Positions 16,203-23,862 of a stretch of DNA of 33,366 nucleotides are shown piece after piece. Source of the stretch: a virus; the IMG/VR virus record IMGVR_UViG_3300043331_001256, positions 1 to 33,366 of that record; one strand, written 5' to 3'. The first letter of the stretch is position 1; each line of letters starts with the position of its first letter. The position numbers were made by a program, and so were the translations under genes. The notes beneath the pieces are model-generated. The model worked only from the letters and a program-made list of their open reading frames with translations, was not told the DNA's origin and searched no databases.

Positions 16203-16984
16203 TTACTAAACTCCTTAGCTACATCACTAAGGGATTGAAAATGCTCTAATTCCTCTGAAGGGGGAGATTTAGGGCTGCCCCTTCCCAAGATCGGCCCTCC
16301 TGATCTAGCTATATCTGCAGTTATGTGCGTACTATTAATCCTCTCAGTCTGCACATCGTAGGAAGGATCGTACATACGATTTATCTGAGGATTACGGGTA
16401 GAGGCTATAAGGCTATCTACTTGCTGTATAAGCTGCGCTATTTGATCATCCTTTATTTTTATGGTCTGTTTGAGTAATTTAACATCATCCTGTAATTTGA
16501 GAAACGCAGACCCATCAGTAGCATTCTGTAAATACATATTGGCCATATTCACCCACTCCTGGGCACCCATACCAATAGTATCTATCGCATTGGCCGATAG
16601 CCTAGCCAATTGCTGTATTGTGTACACACCATGGCCTTTAAGATTATCTGCTACAGCTGGATTATTAGGGAATAATAGGTCTACTAAAGTACCTTCTGGT
16701 ACTTGTGTTTGATTTTGCATAAACCTGTTCCACTGAACAGGAAATCTATCTTTGTCCGCTTCCGCAACTGGACGATCAACAATGTTGAGCCTCTCTCCTG
16801 GCTCATGTATTTTAATAAATACAGCATTTTCAAAAAACCTAGTGCCTGTCTGCTTAGATTTAGCAGGATTCTCTATACTTCTGGTATAGAAAACTACAAC
16901 CTTCTGGTTGTCTTCACTAAATCTAACGGTACCATAATGAGCACCTGCCCAATCAATACCAGTCGGCCTAGCAAAATCACTCAT
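16199..16984 (-). CDS. Conserved coiled-coil protein between the two DUF115 genes, unknown function
   Basis: The 261-aa protein has a compact N-terminal domain (GTRFFENAVFIKIHEPGERL, RPVAEADKDRFPVQWNRF), a helix-hairpin-like middle (QLARLSANAIDTIGMGA, about 123-139) and a coiled coil of about 35 residues (FLKLQDDVKLLKQTIKIKDD onward). The VQWNRFMQ and PEGTLVDLLFP strings recur in proteins near capsid genes of other podoviruses. Four-base overlaps on each side tie it to both DUF115 genes. It might be a structural partner or target of them; that is inference only. Confidence 0.62.
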   Translation of the reverse strand: MSDFARPTGIDWAGAHYGTVRFSEDNQKVVVFYTRSIENPAKSKQTGTRFFENAVFIKIHEPGERLNIVDRPVAEADKDRFPVQWNRFMQNQTQVPEGTLVDLLFPNNPAVADNLKGHGVYTIQQLARLSANAIDTIGMGAQEWVNMANMYLQNATDGSAFLKLQDDVKLLKQTIKIKDDQIAQLIQQVDSLIASTRNPQINRMYDPSYDVQTERINSTHITADIARSGGPILGRGSPKSPPSEELEHFQSLSDVAKEFSK

Positions 16985-17862
16985 GCTGCTTCCTTCGTTG
17001 CACTAGATTTAGTCTCATTAGCCACTATAGCCGCTAAAAGCCCATCTCCGTGTATAGTAGGAGTAAACAATGTGTAATACTTTTTATAATAATCTAAAAA
17101 CTGGTGGGCTTGTGCTAACTGATAGCCTGCGCACTTATATGTTTTAGAGTCACTATCTACGCCAACTTTATTCCCAACTTTAATATCATAAATATGGCCA
17201 ACATCTTCAGCTAAATAGGCGTGCGAATTCCCATCCAAACCTAAGCAACTATCAAATCCAAACATATGGACATTTGTATACCCTAATACCTGTGATATAC
17301 ATATTGACCTCAGTCCTACAGTACAGCCCCCGCCTATAGCCTGGTATCCAGGCTCTATGTCATCCGGCTTATAATCATCACTATGGCAGTGCCACATTAC
17401 TACTTGATAGTCTTTAAAATAATCGAATATTTTAGCGTCGCACCCACTAGCAAGTAAATATTTAACCTCTGTATCCCTTTTCTGAAAATAATTTATACTT
17501 AATGGATCAGGGTCGCATATAGTAGCGTAGGTAGGAGTTATTCCGTTGCCCATCAAAAAATCATTAACACTCCCACAGGCTATAATAGTCTTAAATTTTC
17601 GTAACTCATCTAAATTATCTTTAAGAGAAGGTCCGCCCCCAACTATAGCTATTAATTTATCGTGACCTTTAACCTTGTGAAACTCAGGCAAGCCATGTAG
17701 TCTAGGTAAATTACGTTTAGCATTGATTTTTACATTGGCTAAAGTTTCGTCAAAAGATGTGGCAGTATTGGTTTGAATTTCCTTTAAAGGAACAAAAGGA
17801 AGCTCACCTGAAGATTTATACTTGATAAATTCTGCTTCATTCATTTGGTAAGTATTTATCAT
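16981..17862 (-). CDS. DUF115/MptE-like protein (Maf glycosyltransferase-related), copy 1
   Basis: The 293-aa protein carries the same ordered motifs as its neighbour: VGGGPSLKDNL (74-84), CGSVNDFLMGNGITP (96-110), CDPD (116-119), AIGGGCTVGLRSIC (175-188), GFDSCLG (202-208), HAY (214-216), CAGYQLAQAHQFL and IHGDGLL (270-276). The fold binds a nucleotide sugar or nucleotide in known relatives. The N-terminal ~65 residues are unlike copy 2. ATG 17862 has AGGA seven bases upstream. It is the first gene after a strong stem-loop downstream of the capsid genes, and it is coupled to the coiled-coil gene through a 4-base overlap. Confidence 0.78.
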   Translation of the reverse strand: MINTYQMNEAEFIKYKSSGELPFVPLKEIQTNTATSFDETLANVKINAKRNLPRLHGLPEFHKVKGHDKLIAIVGGGPSLKDNLDELRKFKTIIACGSVNDFLMGNGITPTYATICDPDPLSINYFQKRDTEVKYLLASGCDAKIFDYFKDYQVVMWHCHSDDYKPDDIEPGYQAIGGGCTVGLRSICISQVLGYTNVHMFGFDSCLGLDGNSHAYLAEDVGHIYDIKVGNKVGVDSDSKTYKCAGYQLAQAHQFLDYYKKYYTLFTPTIHGDGLLAAIVANETKSSATKEAA

Positions 17863-17874
17863 GGTTAGTCCTGA

Positions 17875-17906
17875 TAGAGCGGCAATAAGAATGTATTGCC
17901 GCTCTA
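17875..17906 (-). terminator. Perfect 13-bp stem-loop after the capsid/decoration genes
   Basis: Arms 17875-17887 (TAGAGCGGCAATA) and 17894-17906 pair perfectly around a 6-base loop. It lies between the decoration stop (17913) and the next gene start (17862). No T-run follows on the - strand, so it is a poor intrinsic terminator; attenuation or mRNA 3'-end protection, which would favour capsid transcripts, is as likely. Confidence 0.6.
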
Positions 17907-17912
17907 CTCTTA

Positions 17913-18521
17913 TTAGACCGATAGAACAGATATATTAACTGCCGGAGTAACGTAAGTAAACATACCGACTTCCGTTACAGTGATATCTCCGCCGCCTGAA
18001 GCGCTAACAGGAACAACTATACCATTGATCCTGCTGGCAGTGGCAGAAGTAGTTAAAAAGCCTGGAATACTGGGAGATATATAAAGAGCAGCGCCTGCAG
18101 CTACAGATACAGAGGCAGTGACATTAACACGAGCGCTATGTGCTACTTTAATTAAAGCCCAGAAACAATCCCCAGGATTAGCTACGCCACCACTTGCGCT
18201 ACCTGCCGTAACACCATTAAGGGGCTGAAATTCAGCAAACCCATAGGTATATACATTAGATGCTATAAGAGTAGACGTAGCATTATTTGCTAAATAGTTC
18301 CTATCCACTACCACATAATTAAATGCGGTAACGGTAGTAGACGCCACAACGAACAGCCATTCACTTCCGTTGTTGCCTTGAACCCTATCCCCTAACTGGT
18401 GAGGGATACCAGGGTACTCTGGCTGAGTAGGGTTATTAGTTACGGTAACGGACGTAACCACAGCGTTAAGGTTAACGCCGGCCTTATTGTCCATTACATA
18501 CCAATTAGTTTCAATTGTCAT
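17913..18521 (-). CDS. Probable capsid decoration protein
   Basis: The 202-aa protein follows the major capsid gene after 22 bases and is beta-rich, low in charge and rich in Val, Thr, Ala, Ser and Gly (VNVTASVSVAAGAALYISP). A W-Y-V-M-D-N start and a GDRVQGNNGSEWLFVVAS segment near 43-60 are seen in proteins in this position in other podoviruses. Decoration or head-stabilising function is inferred from place and composition. The ribosome site AGGAG is nine bases upstream of the start. A long stem-loop follows the stop. Confidence 0.6.
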   Translation of the reverse strand: MTIETNWYVMDNKAGVNLNAVVTSVTVTNNPTQPEYPGIPHQLGDRVQGNNGSEWLFVVASTTVTAFNYVVVDRNYLANNATSTLIASNVYTYGFAEFQPLNGVTAGSASGGVANPGDCFWALIKVAHSARVNVTASVSVAAGAALYISPSIPGFLTTSATASRINGIVVPVSASGGGDITVTEVGMFTYVTPAVNISVLSV

Positions 18522-18543
18522 TTTAATGAACTCCTACACACTA

Positions 18544-19575
18544 TTAGGTGGTAATAACGCCCTGAAGGAAGCTGTTAGATATAGTCATGTTACCAGCCCA
18601 ACCTAACAGTCTAACCATAGCATCCTGATTGATAGAAAATCTATCGGGATCAAGAGGAACCATGTTGCGCTGAGAATGTGGCCTAAAGTGCAGGTAATTA
18701 GTATTTAAGAAATACATAAACCCTGTAGGCGCACCACCAACAGCACTAGTGCTAGAGCTAGTCTGGAAGGGTATAAGATCGGAGCTAAAGCCCTGGAAGC
18801 CACCGTCTAGCACAACATCGCTATCCATGTACTTAAGCGAGGTATATCCTGCTTCAGCTAAATCAGGAGCACTGGCACTCGGACCAATGCGCTGAATAGC
18901 CTGTAGCGCCTGTAAGTAAAAGCGATACATGCTATTATCAGCAACAATAAGATCAGGCTTATCGCGGCCGCGTAACAGCTGCACATAGAGGGTATCCATG
19001 TAGCCTAGTATGTTAGCAGCATTAGTGGCTGCACCGCCATTAGTAAGCGCACTAAATACTAAGTTACGCCAGAAATTCCAGGTACCACGATCAATACCTC
19101 CTACAGTGCCGGTAGTAGGTGAGGCGGCTACTAGAAGCTGTAACCCACTAATAGAGCCACTGACAGTACCGTCACCGTAAATACCGTTAGAAAGACCATT
19201 CATGAAGGTCATTTCACCGTTTTCTACTCGACCTTCAAGTAAGTCTATAATAGCCTCCTCACCGCTATTCTGTATCTCCTCAAGGCCGGAGATGCTAACC
19301 GCTAACGCGGCTTGGCGGATAGGGAACTCAGCCGCAGTAAAAACCTGCGACGGATTAATATTTATAGTCTGATAGCCACTATACCAAGTGAAAGTAGTAT
19401 TGTTGGCGTAGTTAAGCTCTTGAACAATAGTCCGACCGCCAGAAAAAGTCTTAATTCGGCCGCGACGATTTAACCTAGCTAAAAGAGCGTTGTTACGAGA
19501 AACGTTATCTTGTAAAACGCCAGTCCGGTTGCGCAACGTAGTTGTCACAATCTCGGACAGATTAGGAAATGCCAT
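18544..19575 (-). CDS. Major capsid protein
   Basis: The 343-aa protein is placed after the scaffold as in P22-like phages. It begins with a helical N-arm (NLSEIVTTTLRNRTG), contains a GRTIVQELNYANN beta segment and aromatic WYSGY (about 64-68), a P-domain-like helix region (SGEEAIIDLLEGRVENGEM), a DKPDLIVADNSMYRFYLQAL helix and a late LIPF/FMYFLNTNYLHFRP strand pair, all usual for HK97-fold capsids of this group. Codon use is a little richer in C/G than its neighbours, as expected for a strongly expressed gene. GGAG and AAGGA lie just upstream of the start. Confidence 0.8.
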   Translation of the reverse strand: MAFPNLSEIVTTTLRNRTGVLQDNVSRNNALLARLNRRGRIKTFSGGRTIVQELNYANNTTFTWYSGYQTININPSQVFTAAEFPIRQAALAVSISGLEEIQNSGEEAIIDLLEGRVENGEMTFMNGLSNGIYGDGTVSGSISGLQLLVAASPTTGTVGGIDRGTWNFWRNLVFSALTNGGAATNAANILGYMDTLYVQLLRGRDKPDLIVADNSMYRFYLQALQAIQRIGPSASAPDLAEAGYTSLKYMDSDVVLDGGFQGFSSDLIPFQTSSSTSAVGGAPTGFMYFLNTNYLHFRPHSQRNMVPLDPDRFSINQDAMVRLLGWAGNMTISNSFLQGVITT

Positions 19576-19589
19576 CTATCCTTACTCCA

Positions 19590-20753
19590 TTAATTATTTA
19601 ATTCAGACATAGCTTGTCTGATAGATTCTCTAACAGAAACTTTACCGTTGGGTTTAGAATTATTAGCAGCATTATCAGTCGGAGAAGTAGGCTTCAACCC
19701 CATATCAAGGGAACGTGCCTTAGCCACGCGGGCTCTATCTTCTGCGGCTTTCTTAGCCTTAGCTGCCTTTTCAGCTTCCTGTGTAGCTTTCTGTTGCTCT
19801 GCCATAAGTGCTTGGCGTACTTCTGGAACTGAATAGCACGCATGATCATACGCAGTATCCAAATCCAATTGGCCATTTACTAATGGGATAGCTCCAGTAG
19901 AAAGCAAGCTAAACATGACTTGCCGAACTTCATTAAAATGCGGCTTATTTTTGAATGATCCATCTGTTTGTAGGCCAGCCCAATTATTAATATAATTGGC
20001 TGTATTATCCCAGCGAGCTTTTTCTTGCTGCTGCTTTAGCTGACTAACTTCCTGGTACATAGACCCTATGGTATCTGCCCATCTAGGGTCCATCTCTCGA
20101 TAATCTTGATTCTGATTCTGGTTCTGATTTTGGTTAGTGTTATCTGCCTGTTCAATAGGTGCATATATTTCAGCTAAATCCATGCCAAAATTATACGCTA
20201 ATTGCTCTATTGCGCTTACTTTATTAGGGCCACTAAGAGCATCCATCCATTGGAATAGCGCAGAAACAGTTTGCGCTGGAGTAGCCCCCCACTGTTGTAT
20301 CGCAGGTAAAAATGGAGCTATAGCCGCATCCATATCCTTATGTCGGCCTAAATTAGCCTTAGCATCCGCTAATTCCTTTTGTACCTTTGATACATAAGTC
20401 TTAGTAGCCGATGGGAGACTAGCCCAATCAGATTGAATTTCTTTAGGAAGTATAGAAGGGGCCTTGTCTTCTTTGTCTTCTTTATCTTCCTTTTCTGCGG
20501 CAACCTTTTTCGCCTTATCAGATTCGTCTGTTTCGACAATTTCTGATTCGACTTTTCCATCAGGTCCCTCTACCTTGGTATCGGTACCTTCGCCTTTAAT
20601 ATTCTCAATATTCTTATCTTTACTTACAGAATCTGACTCAGTATGCTCCTTAACAGCCTCTAATATAGACTCTCGCACAGATACAGGGCCTTCCTTCTCG
20701 GAAAGGCCGGTCTCTACCTTATTGTCAGATTCAGTCTCTACTTTATCCGCCAT
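19590..20753 (-). CDS. Capsid scaffold protein
   Basis: The 387-aa protein directly precedes the major capsid gene. It has a very acidic, repetitive N-terminal third (Glu/Asp/Lys/Ser, with EDKEDKEDK near 90), a helical centre (YVSKVQKELADAKANLGRH), a short Asn-Gln dipeptide run near residues 203-213, a coiled coil (MYQEVSQLKQQQEKARW) and a basic Ala/Lys-rich C-terminal part (EAEKAAKAKKAAEDRARVAKA) likely to touch the capsid. These are typical scaffold traits. VSVRESI occurs near both ends of the protein (about 24-30 and 374-380), an odd internal duplication. Confidence 0.78.
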   Translation of the reverse strand: MADKVETESDNKVETGLSEKEGPVSVRESILEAVKEHTESDSVSKDKNIENIKGEGTDTKVEGPDGKVESEIVETDESDKAKKVAAEKEDKEDKEDKAPSILPKEIQSDWASLPSATKTYVSKVQKELADAKANLGRHKDMDAAIAPFLPAIQQWGATPAQTVSALFQWMDALSGPNKVSAIEQLAYNFGMDLAEIYAPIEQADNTNQNQNQNQNQDYREMDPRWADTIGSMYQEVSQLKQQQEKARWDNTANYINNWAGLQTDGSFKNKPHFNEVRQVMFSLLSTGAIPLVNGQLDLDTAYDHACYSVPEVRQALMAEQQKATQEAEKAAKAKKAAEDRARVAKARSLDMGLKPTSPTDNAANNSKPNGKVSVRESIRQAMSELNN

Positions 20754-20759
20754 GGTTCA

Positions 20760-20788
20760 CCTATACTCTATGTCTTTCCAACCGTCAA
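20760..20788 (-). promoter_or_regulatory. Possible sigma70-type promoter before the scaffold gene
   Basis: On the - strand, TTGACG (20783-20788) is 17 bases from TATAGG (20760-20765). The predicted start would fall at or next to the scaffold ATG, giving an almost leaderless message, although an AGGTGA ribosome site is also present. It lies in one of the longer gaps of the block (59 bases), so capsid-unit transcription could begin here. Confidence 0.3.
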
Positions 20789-20812
20789 TATGTAACAAAC
20801 TTAATCAAGGAG

Positions 20813-21163
20813 TTACACCTTACGGCCATTATTCAGTTCCCATATGGCTCGCTTGATGTCTTCTCGTCGTTGACGCTTACTAGGTAATATAGATTTACGA
20901 GGTTTAAGCAAAGTATCTGATTCGTTGCCATATTCTATACAGCCTCGCGCTCTAGTTTCATCTCTAAATTTCTTTTTAGAAGTATATAATTTACCATTGC
21001 ACATATGTCTAGTGGGATTCATCTCATCAGCAATATAGTGAATCTTTACGGGCACATTACCTACTGTCATATGTAAATGTGCTTTTTGCATATATTTATT
21101 AAAATAATATTCCTCACTAGATACTAATTTATCTAACTCTTCACTATAAATATACCTGGCCAT
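20813..21163 (-). CDS. Conserved small phage protein between portal and scaffold, unknown function
   Basis: The 116-aa protein has the string IADEMNPTRHMCNGKLYTSK (about 44-63) followed by FRDETRARGCIEYGNE (66-81), which I recognise as a conserved phage pattern without a known role. The C-terminus is basic (PSKRQRREDIKRAIWELNNG). Its ATG overlaps the portal stop by one base. The position suggests a head assembly helper, but that is inference. Confidence 0.65.
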   Translation of the reverse strand: MARYIYSEELDKLVSSEEYYFNKYMQKAHLHMTVGNVPVKIHYIADEMNPTRHMCNGKLYTSKKKFRDETRARGCIEYGNESDTLLKPRKSILPSKRQRREDIKRAIWELNNGRKV

Positions 21164-23862
21164 TAAGTTTTACCTTTAGGCTTAGGCTGTTTAGCCTGCT
21201 GTTTCATTTGTGACATTTTATGGGTGTGTTGCTGTTGAGCCTGTTGGTTCTTAAGTTTACCTTGCTCTAAAGTCTGCTTGTGCTGCTGCTCACCTTGCTC
21301 TATAGTCTGTTTATGTTGCTGTTCATTAAGCTCCATGCTCTGTTGATGTTGTGTCTGATCTTGCTGTATTTCCATTTCAGACTGAGCCATTTCTTGCTGG
21401 CTTTGTTTATCCGCAATAACGGCCTGTTGCTGCATTTGCTGAGACTTCATTTGATGTTCTTGCTGCTTAAAACCAGCTTCCATCTGCATTTGTTGGGCTT
21501 TCATCTGAAGTTCACGCATAGCTATCTGGTGTTTAAGCTCTAACTCCCGTACCTTAAGTTCATGTTCCTTTTGTTTATGCTCCATTTCCATCTGATTAAG
21601 CTGCATCTGGCGTTGATCTTCCATATGCTGCTTTTGCAAATCCCGCTGATCATTAACATGCTGAGCTTGTAACTCCATTTGTATCTTTTGAACTTGTCCG
21701 TCATTCTGAGCTTTTTGAGACTGCAACTGCATCATCATTTTCATCTGCTCTATCTGAGCTTCTTGCTGCTCAGGAGAAGCCTGTGGATTCTTTATAGCTT
21801 GTTTAGCTTTCTTATCCATTTGGCGGACAAATAAGTCTATGGCAGCCTCTAAATCTCTACCAACTCTAAATTTACGTACACCAAACTGAAGAAATCTGCC
21901 TAATAAAGGCACCATTTCTGGCATTTCGACACCCATAGTAGCAGCATTAGACATAAATTGCATAACCGCTGTGATAAATTCCGTAGCATCCTGACGTTCC
22001 TGCGCAGCATCTCCAAAAATAGTACTATCAGTCTCTATTTCTATACGGTAACCACGGGGAACATCGTTGCGTAATAACTCTATAGCTTTAGCTATCTTAT
22101 CAGCTACTACATCTGCCGGATCAACCATAGGCATAAGCATGTCTTGTGATTGCATAGGCACAAGCGCATTCTGCTGCATAGGATTAGGCTGCTGCATAGG
22201 ATTAGGCTGCTGCATAGGATTAGGCTGCTGCATAGGATTAGGCTGCTGCATCATTTGCATCATAGATTGCATGGGATTAGGCTGATTATTTTCAGGCTGC
22301 TCAGGCTGCCCCTCAGTCTCTATCTCAGCCATTACAGCTTCAGGAGTTAATTCATCATCAAATAAAATACCACTAGATTCTATAATAGTTCTAGTATCAA
22401 AATGCTTAGCTATTATTTCAGCAACAATAGCCACAGTATCCCGAGCAAACCTTGCTACTTCATTTTGACGATCACTCAGCCTAGTCCCCGCATTATTATT
22501 CTTAAGCCTTATGCCACCAAGAGTTTCTCTACTATCCGTGGTGCCTCTGATAATATCACTAATACCTGTAATTAAATCTAAATCTTGCATTAATTGTTGA
22601 CGAACTTTCTGCAATGTTTCAATAACTTTTTGTATTTCGTCAATAGGGAGAAAGCTTATTCCACCTTGCACACCACCCTTTTCAGCATGTACAGCCCAGC
22701 TATCCACAGGCAATAATTCATTTTCCACTCCCTCAGAAAGTAATCTCTTAAGGGGGGCATTAGAGGAATCATAAGTTCCAGCCACTTTACAAGCTTTAGT
22801 AAGAAGAGCTAATCTTTGAGTTAATTCATCTATTTGTATGGCTTGATCCTGATATTCTATATAATCTGGTACAGGGATAAGGCTTTCATTAGTAATAGTA
22901 GCACTAATAGGCTCAGGTACAGGGAAGAATCTTTTAAGATTTAAAAAATCATCTTTTACGTCTACCAAATAGTCGTACCCAGGAGATACCCAGTACACTT
23001 TTCTATCGGTCTTGTTCCATATTTCATATATAACTATGCTGCGCTCATTTATATCTCTAAAGAAAGGACTCTCACTATAAGACTGGCGGTTACTCGACTG
23101 TCCAATAGGAGTAGTATCACCTTTAAGCTGAGAGCCAATCTTTTCTCCGAATCTCTTTTTAGCTTCAGTTTTAGATAGGTATACTCTTTTAGCCATAGCC
23201 TGGACTTCGTTCCAGACACGAGCCTTAACGGGGAATATGAGGAAATCATGCCAATCTATATAATCTACGGGGGCCTGTTCCGATAGTAATTGCTCACCAG
23301 TAGTCGTAAGCTTATCTGATTCCTCGTTATCGCTTTCAGCATTAATCTCCTCTAGTTCATCTTCTACACCACTTTGAGTAGTAACTGGTAAACTTCCTCC
23401 GTTGCCTATCTCTGGCTCATACCTAACCCAAACAACTCCCCTGCCCGGCAATAAATAATCCATAACCGCACGACTGAGTGCATGGTGCAATCCATTATCA
23501 TCAATTTGACTTCTAGTGGCGCGTTCAAGCATGGTAGCACTCATGCGACCAGTAGGATCACGCTGCAGAAACCTACGCTCAATAACAGGAATGGGTTTTT
23601 TACCGTATAAAGCAGGCTTAAGTATTTTAATGTTAGCCCACAGTACATTAAGCCTTCTTAAAGTGCTTTCATCTGCCTTGGTACGTTTGTCTTTAAAACG
23701 CTTTATAACTTCATTGCCATTTTTAATCCAAGTAGCGTTTTCCTTTTCAACAAAATCTATCTGATCTTTCCAAAAGGAAGCTATTTCCCTGGATTTATCA
23801 TTAGCGCCAGGAACAATATCATCGTCATCATTAGATACTACTTTTAATTTGGTTTTAGCCAT
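21163..23862 (-). CDS. Portal protein (P22-like) with long Gln-rich coiled-coil C-terminus
   Basis: The 899-aa protein matches the P22-type portal: REIASFWKDQIDFVEKENATW (helical wing, near 26-46), VLWANIKILKPALYGKKP (70s-80s), LPGRGVVWVRYEP (about 131-143), DYIDWHDF (about 198-205), FLPIDEIQKVIETLQKVRQQL and DIIRGTTDSRETLGG (440s). A tandem QPNPMQ run falls at 541-564. From about 690 to the end it is a highly charged, Gln/Met-rich coiled coil of about 210 residues, which may form a barrel like P22's. It would be the dodecameric vertex for packaging and tail joining. It starts one base inside the end of the 1566-aa gene. Confidence 0.82.
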   Translation of the reverse strand: MAKTKLKVVSNDDDDIVPGANDKSREIASFWKDQIDFVEKENATWIKNGNEVIKRFKDKRTKADESTLRRLNVLWANIKILKPALYGKKPIPVIERRFLQRDPTGRMSATMLERATRSQIDDNGLHHALSRAVMDYLLPGRGVVWVRYEPEIGNGGSLPVTTQSGVEDELEEINAESDNEESDKLTTTGEQLLSEQAPVDYIDWHDFLIFPVKARVWNEVQAMAKRVYLSKTEAKKRFGEKIGSQLKGDTTPIGQSSNRQSYSESPFFRDINERSIVIYEIWNKTDRKVYWVSPGYDYLVDVKDDFLNLKRFFPVPEPISATITNESLIPVPDYIEYQDQAIQIDELTQRLALLTKACKVAGTYDSSNAPLKRLLSEGVENELLPVDSWAVHAEKGGVQGGISFLPIDEIQKVIETLQKVRQQLMQDLDLITGISDIIRGTTDSRETLGGIRLKNNNAGTRLSDRQNEVARFARDTVAIVAEIIAKHFDTRTIIESSGILFDDELTPEAVMAEIETEGQPEQPENNQPNPMQSMMQMMQQPNPMQQPNPMQQPNPMQQPNPMQQNALVPMQSQDMLMPMVDPADVVADKIAKAIELLRNDVPRGYRIEIETDSTIFGDAAQERQDATEFITAVMQFMSNAATMGVEMPEMVPLLGRFLQFGVRKFRVGRDLEAAIDLFVRQMDKKAKQAIKNPQASPEQQEAQIEQMKMMMQLQSQKAQNDGQVQKIQMELQAQHVNDQRDLQKQHMEDQRQMQLNQMEMEHKQKEHELKVRELELKHQIAMRELQMKAQQMQMEAGFKQQEHQMKSQQMQQQAVIADKQSQQEMAQSEMEIQQDQTQHQQSMELNEQQHKQTIEQGEQQHKQTLEQGKLKNQQAQQQHTHKMSQMKQQAKQPKPKGKT
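22171..22250. repeat. 18-bp tandem repeat, four copies plus part, in the portal gene
   Basis: Copies of ctgctgcataggattagg start at 22171, 22189, 22207 and 22225, with a partial one at 22243. Each encodes QPNPMQ on the - strand. The exact copies and multiple-of-three unit imply recent in-frame slippage; copy number may vary between related phages. Confidence 0.92.

Noticed and set aside
21280-21543. Leu-rich + strand ORF opposite the portal C-terminus.
   Set aside because: It is the antisense reading of the Gln/Met/Lys-rich coiled coil, which yields Leu/His/Phe-rich frames by codon complement.
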